Below are positions 53,321 through 62,251 of a stretch of DNA of 64,000 nt, in pieces (within the stretch, counting starts at the first letter, position 1; each line of letters starts with the position of its first letter). The DNA is taken from positions 4,473,501 through 4,537,500 of the forward strand of contig NZ_CP034562.1 of the NCBI RefSeq assembly GCF_003970675.1, in the 5' to 3' direction. Below the pieces are notes generated by a model. That model was given only the letters and a program-made list of their open reading frames with translations. It did not search any database and had not been told where the DNA came from. The DNA is from Flammeovirga pectinis. Lineage in GTDB: Bacteria > Bacteroidota > Bacteroidia > Cytophagales > Flammeovirgaceae. The position numbers and the translations under genes were made by a program.

Positions 53321-54267
53321 ATAGCAAACTCTTCTTTAAATGTATTAGTAAGGTGACTGGCATGTGTAAAGCCTAACTGATCTGCAATTTCTACAATTGG
53401 TAAATCGGTGCTTTTTAGCATATTGAAGGCATTGTCTAATCTAGATTTTTTAATAAACTTGTGCGGACTTGTTCCAAAAACCTTTTTAAAATTACGATGA
53501 AAGTTGGCAGTACTTACACCAAATTTTTTAGTGATATCATGTATTTCTATATTGAGAGAGAGGTCTTCTAATAGAAAATCTCTAATAGCAATCATCTGAT
53601 TATAGTTGTAATCTGATATTCCATAGTTTTCTGGCGTAGTAAATCTATTTTTTATCTGGATTAAGAAATGTGTTGCCATTTCTAACGACTTTGAAATACT
53701 ATAACCAATAACTCCTTCATCAATTTCTTGACATTTGAAAAGCTCGTCTATACCTGCTTTTATTTTTGGAACCATGCGTTCATGTAAAATGATTTTTTTA
53801 TTGGAGTTGCTTATTTCATCTAACTGTTCTTTTGTTAGTGTAGTATAATCATATAACACGTTAAAATTTATTCTAATGGATACCATTTCAACATACTGAT
53901 TGGCAGACATAATGGTATCTAAAGGTAAACCAGTGTTGTAAAGTATAACTTCGTCTGATCCAAATTCATTAAGAGTAAGTGTTTTTTTAATTGGATCTAT
54001 TACCGTCTTATTTCTTATAAATTTTAAAATAATCCAATTTTCATCCTTTTTTATTTCTTCGTAGTAAACTTGCTTAACGTTTGTGGTTTTAATTATAGAG
54101 ATCTCAAAGCCAGGAAGAAGGTCATAATACCCAAGATAAATAGAGTTTCCACCGTTTTTACCTCTAAATCTAAACCGGTTATGTTCTGCATTAGGGAAAG
54201 CCTCTTTTAAATTTTCGAAGGTTTTGCTAATCCCCATACTTCTTGTAGGTATATAAATTTGATCCAT
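53281..54267 (-). CDS. AraC-family regulator, likely activator of the adjacent sulfatase regulon
   Basis: A 328-residue regulator. The N-terminal about 210 residues are a long sensor region with no recognised domain (YDLLPGFEISIIKTTNVKQV and onward). The C-terminal HTH pair is typical: HDITKKFGVSTANFHRNFKK, VFGTSPHKFIKKSRLDNAF and VEIADQLGFTHASHLTNTFK, ending FAITPKQLRKKINNL. It is divergent from the arylsulfatase. Two direct 12-bp boxes 21 bp apart lie in front of that gene and two more targets, as expected for an AraC-type activator. The ligand is unknown. Confidence 0.9.
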   Translation of the reverse strand: MDQIYIPTRSMGISKTFENLKEAFPNAEHNRFRFRGKNGGNSIYLGYYDLLPGFEISIIKTTNVKQVYYEEIKKDENWIILKFIRNKTVIDPIKKTLTLNEFGSDEVILYNTGLPLDTIMSANQYVEMVSIRINFNVLYDYTTLTKEQLDEISNSNKKIILHERMVPKIKAGIDELFKCQEIDEGVIGYSISKSLEMATHFLIQIKNRFTTPENYGISDYNYNQMIAIRDFLLEDLSLNIEIHDITKKFGVSTANFHRNFKKVFGTSPHKFIKKSRLDNAFNMLKSTDLPIVEIADQLGFTHASHLTNTFKEEFAITPKQLRKKINNL

Positions 54268-54366
54268 TTTTTAGTAGTACTTGAAAAGATTCTAGTGAAA
54301 ACCAATGTTTTTTGTAAGAAATAGAGTGTTTTTTTACTCTTATTGGTCAAGGTATTCATTTTGATA

Positions 54367-54427
54367 CTTTTATGCAACTTATCTATATTTTTATGTAATT
54401 AATATCATTATTGATCCCCTACATTTG
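54367..54427 (+). promoter_or_regulatory. AraC-type two-box promoter of arylsulfatase
   Basis: Box 1 CTTTTATGCAAC (54367-54378) and box 2 TTTTTATGTAAT (54388-54399) are 21 bp apart. A 20-bp gap follows, then TACATTTG at 54420-54427. The same geometry is found at the next two promoters. Confidence 0.8.
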
Positions 54428-54487
54428 TTCTATCGAAAATAAGAGATGTCAAAAATCTCATGATCTTTAATAAAATAATTATCACTT

Positions 54488-56860
54488 ATGAAAACAATTT
54501 TTACAACGATTAAAGTCGTCTTATTATTTATTTTTGGAAGTAACATTAATTCGTTTGCTCAAGAAATATTACCTTTTCCAGAGAAAAAATCGAAGAGTAA
54601 AGCGGGGGTAAGTATGCAAAATTCTACATACATTAAGTCTACTCCAGAAAAGCATTTAAAAAAGGATGCTCCAAATATTTTAATTATATTAATTGATGAC
54701 ATAGGTGGTGGTACAACTACAACTTTTGGAGGAGAGATAAATACTCCAAACCTAACAAGAGTAGCAGATATGGGAGTTTCTTATAATAGGTTCCATACCA
54801 CTGCAATGTGTTCTCCAACAAGAGCTTCGATATTAACGGGTAGAAACCATACTAAAGTTGGTAGCGGACAAGTGGCAGAATTTGCTAATAATTGGGATGG
54901 TTATTCTAGTATTATCCCTAAAGAATCTGCAGCAATGGCAGAAGTGCTAAAAGATTATGGCTATAATACAAGTGCTTTTGGTAAGTGGCATAACACTCCA
55001 GTAGATGAAACATCAAGTGTTGGCCCTTTTAACCACTGGCCAAACGCATATGGATTTGACTATTTTTACGGATTCTTAGGAGGAGAAGCAAACCAATACG
55101 AACCTCATTTAGTAAGAAATAACACTTATGTAGAACATCCTAAAACTTCTAGTGGACATGATTATTACCACTTAACAGAAGATTTAACAGATGATGCAAT
55201 CAAGTGGTTAAGAGATCAACAATCTTTTGCACCAGATAAACCTTTCTTTATGTATTGGAGTCCAGGTGCTGTACATGGTCCTCATCATGTAACAAGAGAG
55301 TGGAGTAAAAAGTATGAAGGTAAATTTGATGACGGTTGGGATAATTACCGTAAAAGAGTTTTCAAAAGACAAAAAGAGATGGGTTGGATTCCTGGCAACT
55401 CAGTGTTAACAGAAAGAGATTCTACAATGCAGGGTTGGGACGATATTCCTGATGATCAAAGAGAATTCCAATCTCAATTAATGGAAGTTTTTGCAGGTTT
55501 TACAGAACATACAGATTACAATGTTGGTAGAATTATTGACGAACTAGAAGCTCAAGGTGAATTAGACAATACATTAATTTTCTATATCTGGGGCGATAAC
55601 GGTTCTTCATCAGAAGGTCAGAAAGGAACAATTAGTGAGTTATTATCTTTAAACGGTATCAAGAGTAATGTCGAAGACCATATTAAAGCTTTAGATGAGC
55701 TAGGTGGTTTAGAAGTTTTAGGTACAGATAAAGTCCATAATATGTATCATGCAGGTTGGGCATGGGCAGGAAGTACACCCTATAAAGGTACAAAGTTAAC
55801 AGCTTCTTACTTAGGTGGAACTCGTAATCCAATGGTTGTCGCTTGGCCTAAAGCAATTAAACACGATAGTATTCCTCACGCTCAATTCCATCATGTAAAT
55901 GATATTGTCCCTACAGTTTATGATGTAGTGGGTATTGAAGCTCCTCAAGTAGTTAATGGTGTTACGCAAACAGAAATTGATGGAGTTAGTATGGCTTATT
56001 CATTTAATGATGCAAAAGCAGAAGGGACTTTAAAAACACAATTTTTCGATATTATGGGTAGTAGAAGTATTTACTCAGACGGGTGGATTGCGTGTACTTT
56101 TGGACCAAGAATCCCTTGGGTACAGGGTTTTCCAGCGGGTATTGAAAATTGGAGACCAGAAAATGATAAATGGGAACTTTACAACATTAACGAAGATTGG
56201 ACAGAGTCTAATGATTTGGCTGCAGAATATCCTGAAAAGTTAGAAGAATTGAAAGAGTTATTTCTTGTAGAAGCAACAAAATATGATGATCTACCTATTG
56301 GTGGTGGTTTATGGTCAGTTATTTATCATCCAGAAGATTTACCAAGAACACCTTATAATGAGTGGCATTTTACAGGAAGAATGGAACGTATGCCAGAAGG
56401 TATTGCACCTAAATTAGGAAGAGCATCTAATACAGTAGAAATGGAGGTTGAAATGCCAAAAAATGCAAATGGTGTTTTATATGCACTAGGCGATTTTTCT
56501 GGAGGGTTAACTTGTTTTATGAAGAATGGCTATTTGTATTATGAGTATAATTTATTTGAGATCAAGAGATTTAGATTTAAATCTGCTCAGAAAATTAAAC
56601 CTGGTAAAGTGAAATTAGAAGTTATATCAACAATGACTGCTAGAAAGGGAAATGCTCCATTAGATGTAGTAATCAAAATTAATGGTGAAGTAGTGACTAA
56701 AGGTCAAGTACCAACCACTGCTCCAGTAGGGTTTACAGGAAATGACTGTTTGGATTTAGGTACAGATTTAGGCAGCCCAGTATCAACAATGTATTATGAT
56801 AAAGCTCCTTACAAATTTAATGGTGAAATAATCAAAACAAAGATATTTTACACTAAATAA
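54488..56860 (+). CDS. Arylsulfatase, S1_4-type (large), exported
   Basis: Formylglycine sulfatase of 790 residues with a Sec signal (VVLLFIFGSNINSFAQ). The metal/active-site series is complete: NILIILIDDIGGG, the FGly motif C-S-P-T-R at Cys108 (AMCSPTRASILTGR), TSAFGKWHNTP, PFFMYWSPGAVHGPHH, and FYIWGDNGSSSEGQKG. The large insertions and long C-terminal beta domain fit the S1_4 arylsulfatase group. That C-terminal part includes EWHFTGRMERMPEGIAPKLG and GVLYALGDFSGGLTCFMKN. It is not a lipoprotein, unlike the sulfatases at 8986-12161. It belongs to the AraC regulon with the 259-aa pair downstream. Confidence 0.93.
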   Translation: MKTIFTTIKVVLLFIFGSNINSFAQEILPFPEKKSKSKAGVSMQNSTYIKSTPEKHLKKDAPNILIILIDDIGGGTTTTFGGEINTPNLTRVADMGVSYNRFHTTAMCSPTRASILTGRNHTKVGSGQVAEFANNWDGYSSIIPKESAAMAEVLKDYGYNTSAFGKWHNTPVDETSSVGPFNHWPNAYGFDYFYGFLGGEANQYEPHLVRNNTYVEHPKTSSGHDYYHLTEDLTDDAIKWLRDQQSFAPDKPFFMYWSPGAVHGPHHVTREWSKKYEGKFDDGWDNYRKRVFKRQKEMGWIPGNSVLTERDSTMQGWDDIPDDQREFQSQLMEVFAGFTEHTDYNVGRIIDELEAQGELDNTLIFYIWGDNGSSSEGQKGTISELLSLNGIKSNVEDHIKALDELGGLEVLGTDKVHNMYHAGWAWAGSTPYKGTKLTASYLGGTRNPMVVAWPKAIKHDSIPHAQFHHVNDIVPTVYDVVGIEAPQVVNGVTQTEIDGVSMAYSFNDAKAEGTLKTQFFDIMGSRSIYSDGWIACTFGPRIPWVQGFPAGIENWRPENDKWELYNINEDWTESNDLAAEYPEKLEELKELFLVEATKYDDLPIGGGLWSVIYHPEDLPRTPYNEWHFTGRMERMPEGIAPKLGRASNTVEMEVEMPKNANGVLYALGDFSGGLTCFMKNGYLYYEYNLFEIKRFRFKSAQKIKPGKVKLEVISTMTARKGNAPLDVVIKINGEVVTKGQVPTTAPVGFTGNDCLDLGTDLGSPVSTMYYDKAPYKFNGEIIKTKIFYTK

Positions 56861-56881
56861 GGAGAGTTTATACCCCGACTT

Positions 56882-56922
56882 AAAGACTACTTATTGGAGA
56901 TCAATAAGTAGTCTTTTTTTTA
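56882..56922 (+). terminator. Intrinsic terminator after arylsulfatase
   Basis: 15-bp stem AAAGACTACTTATTG / CAATAAGTAGTCTTT, loop GAGAT, followed by a T-run. Confidence 0.9.
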
Positions 56923-56959
56923 TTAAAACGTCTTTATTAAAAAAGATTCTAATTTGATA

Positions 56960-57020
56960 TTTTTATGCAATAAATGAATAATTATATGCAATAAATATCA
57001 ATTAAACTCTACTACCTTTG
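56960..57020 (+). promoter_or_regulatory. AraC-type two-box promoter, first 259-aa gene
   Basis: Box 1 TTTTTATGCAAT (56960-56971), box 2 ATTATATGCAAT (56981-56992), 20-bp gap, TACCTTTG (57013-57020). Box spacing is 21 bp. Confidence 0.8.
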
Positions 57021-57072
57021 TATTGTTGGGTTAGTAAATAGCCTCTCTCACACAATTATAAATTACATTATT

Positions 57073-57852
57073 ATGAAAAAGACAATTACATTAATTATCA
57101 CATTAGTTATTTTAGTAGGAGGATATTTTGGTTACCATAAGTTTGTAAAACATATACCAAATGATGGAGAACATACAAAGCTTACAAGAGCAAATAATGT
57201 TTTAGACTCAAGATATTTAGAGGTATTAGTAGTTGGAGGAGATGCAATTACCAAAAAATTAACAGCCAATTGTTACAACACAACTTTATTAAATGGAGAG
57301 ACAAAAGAAAATAGAGATTCTGCTCCTCAAAATTTAGTAGATCAATTAAATACAGACGACATTACTACACAATTTGATGCATTTTCTTCTTTTATCAACG
57401 GACCTAGAGTTTGGTGTTTAGATTGGATAGAAGTTCAGGCAGGGAAAGTGAGAGACTTTAATGGTTTACAAGCAAAATGGGTAGCAGCTTTAGAGTTGGA
57501 TAACCCTACTAAATTTGCAAAAAGTAAGCCTCCTTATCAAGTATCGTCTATAGAAAGAAATACATCTTTTGGTATTAATAAAGGGACTGATATTTTTCTT
57601 TTAGTGGATCCAAAAGGAACAATCTGGCTAATGAAATCATATAGTTTAAAACTAGATTCAACAATGTCTAGAAGTAAATTACCAACGTTAATGGCCGAAT
57701 TAAATTTACCAGAAGGATGGAAGTATAAAGTTGTTACCCTTCAAAAGGATATAGTATTAAAGCCACTTTCAGGAGTAGCTCAAATTATTGCTGATGATAA
57801 AGATAATGTTTATGATAGAACAGGTTTAGGTTATAGTAATTATAGCTTGTAA
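57073..57852 (+). CDS. Membrane-anchored protein of unknown function, sulfatase-associated, copy 1
   Basis: A 259-residue protein with one N-terminal membrane anchor (ITLIITLVILVGGYFGYH) and a periplasmic domain. I recognise no family. The domain is alpha/beta with two conserved Cys (TANCYNTTLL and VWCLDW). Notable segments are LEVLVVGGDAITKKL, WVAALELDNPTKFAKSKPPY, GTDIFLLVDPKGTIWLMKSY and a Gly/Asp-rich end (DKDNVYDRTGLGYSNYSL). Its promoter shares the two-box geometry with the arylsulfatase, so it is probably expressed with it and acts in the same periplasmic process. Confidence 0.82.
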   Translation: MKKTITLIITLVILVGGYFGYHKFVKHIPNDGEHTKLTRANNVLDSRYLEVLVVGGDAITKKLTANCYNTTLLNGETKENRDSAPQNLVDQLNTDDITTQFDAFSSFINGPRVWCLDWIEVQAGKVRDFNGLQAKWVAALELDNPTKFAKSKPPYQVSSIERNTSFGINKGTDIFLLVDPKGTIWLMKSYSLKLDSTMSRSKLPTLMAELNLPEGWKYKVVTLQKDIVLKPLSGVAQIIADDKDNVYDRTGLGYSNYSL

Positions 57853-57964
57853 GTTTTTGTAAAATAAAAAGGAAGTAGTTGTTCTGCCGAATAACACTAC
57901 TACTTTTAATTATTACAGAGAGACAAAATGGTTTTTTAGTAAAGTGTAAAAACCATTACATAGT

Positions 57965-58013
57965 GTAGACTAGGCATTATTAATATCTTTAATTTTGCTT
58001 AGTCTACTTTTTT
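57965..58013 (+). terminator. Terminator of 259-aa gene copy 1
   Basis: GTAGACTAG / TTAGTCTAC with one wobble, followed by TTTTTTATG. Copy 2 has the related hairpin. Confidence 0.75.
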
Positions 58014-58088
58014 ATGATTAAGGCTTTCAAACTCTCTATTTTCTTTTTATTAAATCTATTCTAACTTTTAAAAGTAGATAATTTGATA

Positions 58089-58149
58089 TTTTTATGCAAT
58101 TTTAAGATAATTTCATACAATTAATACTAAAGAAACGTAGTTACCTTTG
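58089..58149 (+). promoter_or_regulatory. AraC-type two-box promoter, second 259-aa gene
   Basis: Box 1 TTTTTATGCAAT (58089-58100), box 2 ATTTCATACAAT (58110-58121), 20-bp gap, TACCTTTG (58142-58149). The geometry is identical to the other two. Confidence 0.8.
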
Positions 58150-58203
58150 TATTGTTAGGTTAATAAATAGCCTCTCTCAAACACAATTATAAATTACATT
58201 ACT

Positions 58204-58983
58204 ATGAAAAAGACAATTACTTTAGTTATCACATTAGTTATTTTAGTAGGAGGATATTTTGGGTACCATAAGTTTGTAAAGCATATACCAAATGATGGTG
58301 AACACACAAAATTCGGTAGAGCAAATAATGTTTTAGATTCAAGATATTTAGAGGTATTAGTAGTTGGAGGAGATGCAATTACCAAAAAATTAATAGCCAA
58401 TTGCTACAATACAACTTTATTAAATGGAGAGACAAAAGAAAATAGAGATTCTGCTCCTCAAAATTTAGTAGATCAATTAAATACAGACGACATTACTGCA
58501 CTATTTGGTGCATTCTCTTCTTTTATCAATGGCCCTAGAGTTTGGTGTTTAGATTGGACAGAAGTTCAGGCAGGGAAGGTAAGAGACTTTAATGGTTTAA
58601 AAGCAAAATGGGTTGCAGCATTAGAATTAGATAACCCTACTAAATTTGCAAAAAGCAAGCCTCCTTATCAAGTATCATCTATAGAAAGAAATACATCTTT
58701 TGGTATTAATAAAGGGACAGATGTTTTTCTTTTAGTGGATCCAGAAGGTACAACTTGGTTAATGAAATCGTATAGCTTAAAATTAGATCCAACAATGTCT
58801 AGAAGTAAATTACCAGCATTAATGGCTGAATTAAATTTACCAGAAGGATGGAAATATAGAATTGTTACTCTTAAAAAAGATATCGTTTTAAAGCCTAAAT
58901 CTGGAGTTGCACAAATTATTGCTGATGATAAAGATAATGTTTACGATAGAACAGGTGTAGATTATAGTAGTTACAACTTATAA
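58204..58983 (+). CDS. Membrane-anchored protein of unknown function, copy 2
   Basis: Paralogue of the preceding gene with the same length and anchor, and about 91% identical by eye. Substitutions are concentrated in short patches (for example DITALFGAF against DITTQFDAF) and at the C-terminal end; both Cys and the core motifs are kept. The conserved frame, independent promoter and terminator suggest both copies are used. It may have diverged slightly in specificity or give a dosage effect. Confidence 0.82.
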   Translation: MKKTITLVITLVILVGGYFGYHKFVKHIPNDGEHTKFGRANNVLDSRYLEVLVVGGDAITKKLIANCYNTTLLNGETKENRDSAPQNLVDQLNTDDITALFGAFSSFINGPRVWCLDWTEVQAGKVRDFNGLKAKWVAALELDNPTKFAKSKPPYQVSSIERNTSFGINKGTDVFLLVDPEGTTWLMKSYSLKLDPTMSRSKLPALMAELNLPEGWKYRIVTLKKDIVLKPKSGVAQIIADDKDNVYDRTGVDYSSYNL

Positions 58984-59025
58984 CGTTCTTGCTTTTAAAA
59001 CAAGGCGTTTGAAAATAGTAATAAA

Positions 59026-59073
59026 AAGTAGATTAGGGTTATACTGCAAATATTACCTAGTCTACTTTTTTTT
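59026..59073 (+). terminator. Terminator of 259-aa gene copy 2
   Basis: AAGTAGATTAGG / CCTAGTCTACTT stem with one wobble, followed by a run of eight T. Confidence 0.82.
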
Positions 59074-59091
59074 AATAATTACGAAAAGATG

Positions 59092-59099
59092 TAGCTTTG
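59092..59099 (+). promoter_or_regulatory. Candidate -7 box TAGCTTTG
   Basis: Matches TAnnTTTG, 27 bp before the ATG at 59127. Confidence 0.5.
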
Positions 59100-59126
59100 T
59101 ATTAATATGATTACAATAGAAAACGA

Positions 59127-59708
59127 ATGAGTATTCTATATCAATACAATGTCAATAACATTATGCAATTATTAGAAATCAAAAACCTTAACTCAACCCT
59201 ACAAAATTCAATTATTGCTGTTTTTCGTTTGTCATTTTCTGATGCAGAAGGAAGTAAAGAAGGCGATACAATTGCAACATTTGTAGAAGATTTGTTATCT
59301 ACTACAAAGCAAGATGAATCGCATGTTTTTATAGCTCAGAACGATAAAGAGATTACAGGAGCAATAGTATTTTCAAAATTTAAAACAGAAAATAATACTA
59401 ATGCATTTATACTTTCGCCAGTTGCGGTAGTAACTAAATTTCAGGGGCAAAAAATTGGACAAAATTTAATTAATTTTGCTTTAGAAGTTTTAAAAAATAA
59501 TGGGGTCGAAGTTGCTATAACGTATGGAGACCCAAATTTTTATTCTAAAGTAGGTTTTAAACAAATTACTGAAGATATTATTCAAGCACCACTCAAATTA
59601 AGTTTTCCTATTGGATGGTTAGCACAGTCGCTTACAAGTAATACTTTAGATGTAATTCCTGGAAAAACAGCCTGTGTACCTGCCTTAAACAAGCAAGAGC
59701 TTTGGTAG
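59127..59708 (+). CDS. GNAT-family N-acetyltransferase
   Basis: Acetyl-CoA-dependent acyltransferase, 193 residues. The GNAT core is visible: ITGAIVFSKF, then LSPVAVVTKFQGQKIGQNLI (beta-4 and the acetyl-CoA pyrophosphate loop Q-G-Q-K-I-G), and VAITYGDPNFYSKVGFKQIT (C-terminal conserved strand). The sequence resembles the YhbS-like group, whose acceptors are mostly unknown. The ATG at 59127 fits the promoter; the Met at 59163 (MQLLEIK) is a possible alternative start. It is monocistronic. Confidence 0.9.
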   Translation: MSILYQYNVNNIMQLLEIKNLNSTLQNSIIAVFRLSFSDAEGSKEGDTIATFVEDLLSTTKQDESHVFIAQNDKEITGAIVFSKFKTENNTNAFILSPVAVVTKFQGQKIGQNLINFALEVLKNNGVEVAITYGDPNFYSKVGFKQITEDIIQAPLKLSFPIGWLAQSLTSNTLDVIPGKTACVPALNKQELW

Positions 59709-59739
59709 TTTTTTACTTCTAACATTTATATAAAATCAA

Positions 59740-59780
59740 AAAATCCGTTAGGATGATTATATTTCATCATAACAGATTTT
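59740..59780. terminator. Bidirectional hairpin terminator
   Basis: AAAATCCGTTA / TAACAGATTTT stem with one wobble between convergent genes. Confidence 0.75.
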
Positions 59781-59801
59781 ATGCCGTTTTGCAGGTTAAA
59801 A

Positions 59802-60506
59802 CTAAAGATTACTTTTTAAGAGATCATCTTTTAATGTCTGGTTAAAAGCATGGTTTCCAATAAATGTATTGAGCACTATTTTTTGAAATTCTTTTCCTTC
59901 TATTTCACTTTGATGCTCACCATTTCTAGAAATTAATATTTTGTTCTCTAAAAAAGTAATACGAATATGATCACCTATCTTAATCACCTCGTTAAAAGTG
60001 GCTAAGAATAGTTTTATTTGTACTTCATTTTCTTGTACTTTTCCTTTATTGGCTTCTTTAAAATAGCTCCTAAAGCGTTTATCAATAGAAATCAGATTTT
60101 GAGGAATTATACCTTCATATTTCTTGATATTATCAACCATATCATCAAGTTGTCCAGATTTAATATGATCCATATTTTTGTCGTGAACCTCCTTAATTTC
60201 TTTAATAGATTTATCCGATTGAAATTGATTCGAGGTAATAATTAACTCAATCATTTTCATATGATCATCGTAGATAATTTTGATAGGGTCGTCTGAGCGT
60301 TCGTAGAGATAAAGCCCGCAAACAAATAGTTTAGAAATACCTTCTGTATGCATTCCATGACCATTCAATTTAAGGTTTTCATATTCTATCGTAATAACGT
60401 TTGGAAATTCTACATTTTTAAAAAAGTTGACGTTATAGGTTTGTTCTTGAGAGTATACTGCTAGTGTATTTAATAGTATAACAATAGTGGTAATTAAATT
60501 TTTCAT
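59802..60506 (-). CDS. Exported chalcone isomerase-like domain protein
   Basis: Exported protein of 234 residues (signal ITTIVILLNTLAVYSQ) with a chalcone-isomerase-like fold, a family of mostly non-enzymatic fatty-acid-binding-type proteins in bacteria. Recognisable pattern: LNGHGMHTEGISKLFVCGLY-LYERSDDP at the start of the fold, FLATFNEVIKIGDHIRITF in the centre, and EFQKIVLNTFIGNHAFNQTL-KDDLL near the end. There is no evidence for flavonoid chemistry. It stands alone; its neighbours give no clear functional link. Confidence 0.8.
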   Translation of the reverse strand: MKNLITTIVILLNTLAVYSQEQTYNVNFFKNVEFPNVITIEYENLKLNGHGMHTEGISKLFVCGLYLYERSDDPIKIIYDDHMKMIELIITSNQFQSDKSIKEIKEVHDKNMDHIKSGQLDDMVDNIKKYEGIIPQNLISIDKRFRSYFKEANKGKVQENEVQIKLFLATFNEVIKIGDHIRITFLENKILISRNGEHQSEIEGKEFQKIVLNTFIGNHAFNQTLKDDLLKSNL

Positions 60507-60810
60507 TACGAAAATTATGATAGTGTATAGATGTATATGTTTACTTTCTGAATACAGACCAATAAGATGATTTTAGCTTATTAATAATATTAATCATGTA
60601 TTCGGTGCAATTATATGGGGTTTGCTCTCTATTTTTTGATGATGGTTATCACTAAAATGATTATTCAGTCAATTTTTGTGTCTCATTTGAAATTGTTATA
60701 CAACAATTGAATGAATTTTAAAGGGGGAGGGAAGTGGACCATAATGATACAAAAAAGAGTGTACCCATTTGCTGGATACACTCTTAAATATAATAATGTG
60801 ATTTAGAGAA
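60507..60810. other. Intergenic region
   Basis: About 300 bp AT-rich, containing the terminator at 60755-60785 for the gene ending at 60811. No gene or clear promoter box seen. Confidence 0.5.
60755..60785 (-). terminator. Intrinsic terminator (minus strand)
   Basis: AAGAGTGTA / TACACTCTT 9-bp stem followed by a T-run on the minus strand, 25 bp beyond the stop. Confidence 0.85.
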
Positions 60811-62022
60811 TTACTTTACCTCTAAAATATATCTTTCGTTTCTAGTTCCGCCAGTAAGCTTTTTAGCCACAGATCTAGATTTTTTAGTAAAAGGATTGTA
60901 TTCTATTGTCTTACTAGCATCAGATGGGTCTTCTTCAGAAGTTGCATAGAATTGATCTTTTAATTTCTCAGAAAAGACCGTAGTAGAAAGACCTAACCAA
61001 TAAGCAGAATTATTGTCTTCAACATTTTTTAATTCTTCTAAATCTTGTACGGTAGGTCTAGATAAAGAATATGTCTTTCCTTTAATATCTACATCTACAT
61101 TCCCTTTTTTCCAATCTATTGTTGAGGTAGCATTTGTTATCTGAACAACCTTTCCTGTCTGATTAGCAGTATTTGAACTGAATACTAAAAATTGAGCATA
61201 GGTATTTCCATCTATTCCATAAGTTTTACCAATTGTATACTTATCAATAGTTTCAAAAGTAGATACCTCAGAAGTATATGTTTTACCATCTGCAAATGTG
61301 GCAACGTATCTTAAGTAATATTTTGATGCAGGATCTAATTTGTCAATTTGAAGTAGTAATCCAGACTTACCATCTTTAATTTCGCTATTAAGATCCTTGT
61401 TTACCGATACAGAAAAGTCAGATTTTTTAGAATATTCTACAATGAATTTAGAAGGCTTTTCTCCAATAAAAATTGACTCCGCGATGAGTACTAAAGAAGT
61501 ATTATTCGCTACTAATGAAGTATTCTCTACTTTTACTTTTCTCTGCTCTTTATTAATTGTTGGAGAAACAGTATATGCTACTTCTTTACCATAATGTTGT
61601 TTACCATTAATATCTGTAATAACCGCACTAACATAATACTTTGTTTCTTTTCCTAATGGAATAGAATAATCATGCTTTCTAGTCGCAGCTAAAGAAATTA
61701 GTTCATTATAATGTTTAGTTCCTTCTTCTCTTAATTTTTGATTAATAGAAACATAAAATTCAGCTTTTTTCACACCCTTTGTTAATGGCTTAATTACTTC
61801 TGTAGCAAGCTCAATAGATATACCTGTCAGCTTTAATTTAAATTCTACAGCATTAACTGCCATATATTCATCAACGTTAATTGTAATGTCTGATTTGTTA
61901 TCAGCAGTACTTTTATCATCAGCTATTGTAATAATGTTATCTGGTTTTGGCTCATTATCTTTGTTACAAGACAAAAGTGCTAAAAGAAGACCGAATGATG
62001 TGATGTATTTGTTTATTTTCAT
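60811..62022 (-). CDS. Lipoprotein with fibronectin-III-like repeats, unknown function
   Basis: Surface lipoprotein (LLLALLSC, Cys19, then NKDNEPKPDN). The mature chain has two or three beta-sandwich repeats of FN3/Ig type: VDEYMAVNAVEFKLKLTGIS, STKYYVSAV-like strands (KETKYYVSAVITDINGKQHY), LDPASKYYLRYVATFADGKT and YTSEVSTFETI. A C-terminal domain (about 265-403) follows with TYAQFLVFSSNTANQ, YSLSRPTVQDLEELKNVEDN, SAYWLGLSTTVFSEKL and YNPFTKKSRSVAKKL. No catalytic motif is seen. It is divergent from the GH53 gene and might assist glycan binding, by position only. Confidence 0.78.
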   Translation of the reverse strand: MKINKYITSFGLLLALLSCNKDNEPKPDNIITIADDKSTADNKSDITINVDEYMAVNAVEFKLKLTGISIELATEVIKPLTKGVKKAEFYVSINQKLREEGTKHYNELISLAATRKHDYSIPLGKETKYYVSAVITDINGKQHYGKEVAYTVSPTINKEQRKVKVENTSLVANNTSLVLIAESIFIGEKPSKFIVEYSKKSDFSVSVNKDLNSEIKDGKSGLLLQIDKLDPASKYYLRYVATFADGKTYTSEVSTFETIDKYTIGKTYGIDGNTYAQFLVFSSNTANQTGKVVQITNATSTIDWKKGNVDVDIKGKTYSLSRPTVQDLEELKNVEDNNSAYWLGLSTTVFSEKLKDQFYATSEEDPSDASKTIEYNPFTKKSRSVAKKLTGGTRNERYILEVK

Positions 62023-62251
62023 GGTGAGAGAATTTTATGATAAGTTATAATCAGGTTGTTCTAAATTATGTTTCAAAATAAAGACAACTAGATAGTTAGC
62101 GAGGACATGTATTATTTTAATATTTACTTAGAATGATAGTTTGTTAAGTTTTGTTGTCAAATGAGGTGTGAAATGTAGTTTTAGAAGCAATTAGAAAATA
62201 CTATGCATTATCTTGGGTAGATTATAAATTGATTGACAAACGGAAGAAAGA

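Larger units (their letters stand above)
56950..59073 (+). repeat. Tandem duplication of promoter + 259-aa gene + terminator (about 1.13 kb)
   Basis: The second copy starts 1131 bp after the first. Homology covers the regulatory boxes, leader (AATAGCCTCTCTC), gene and terminator. The proteins differ at about 22 of 259 positions by eye. Confidence 0.88.
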
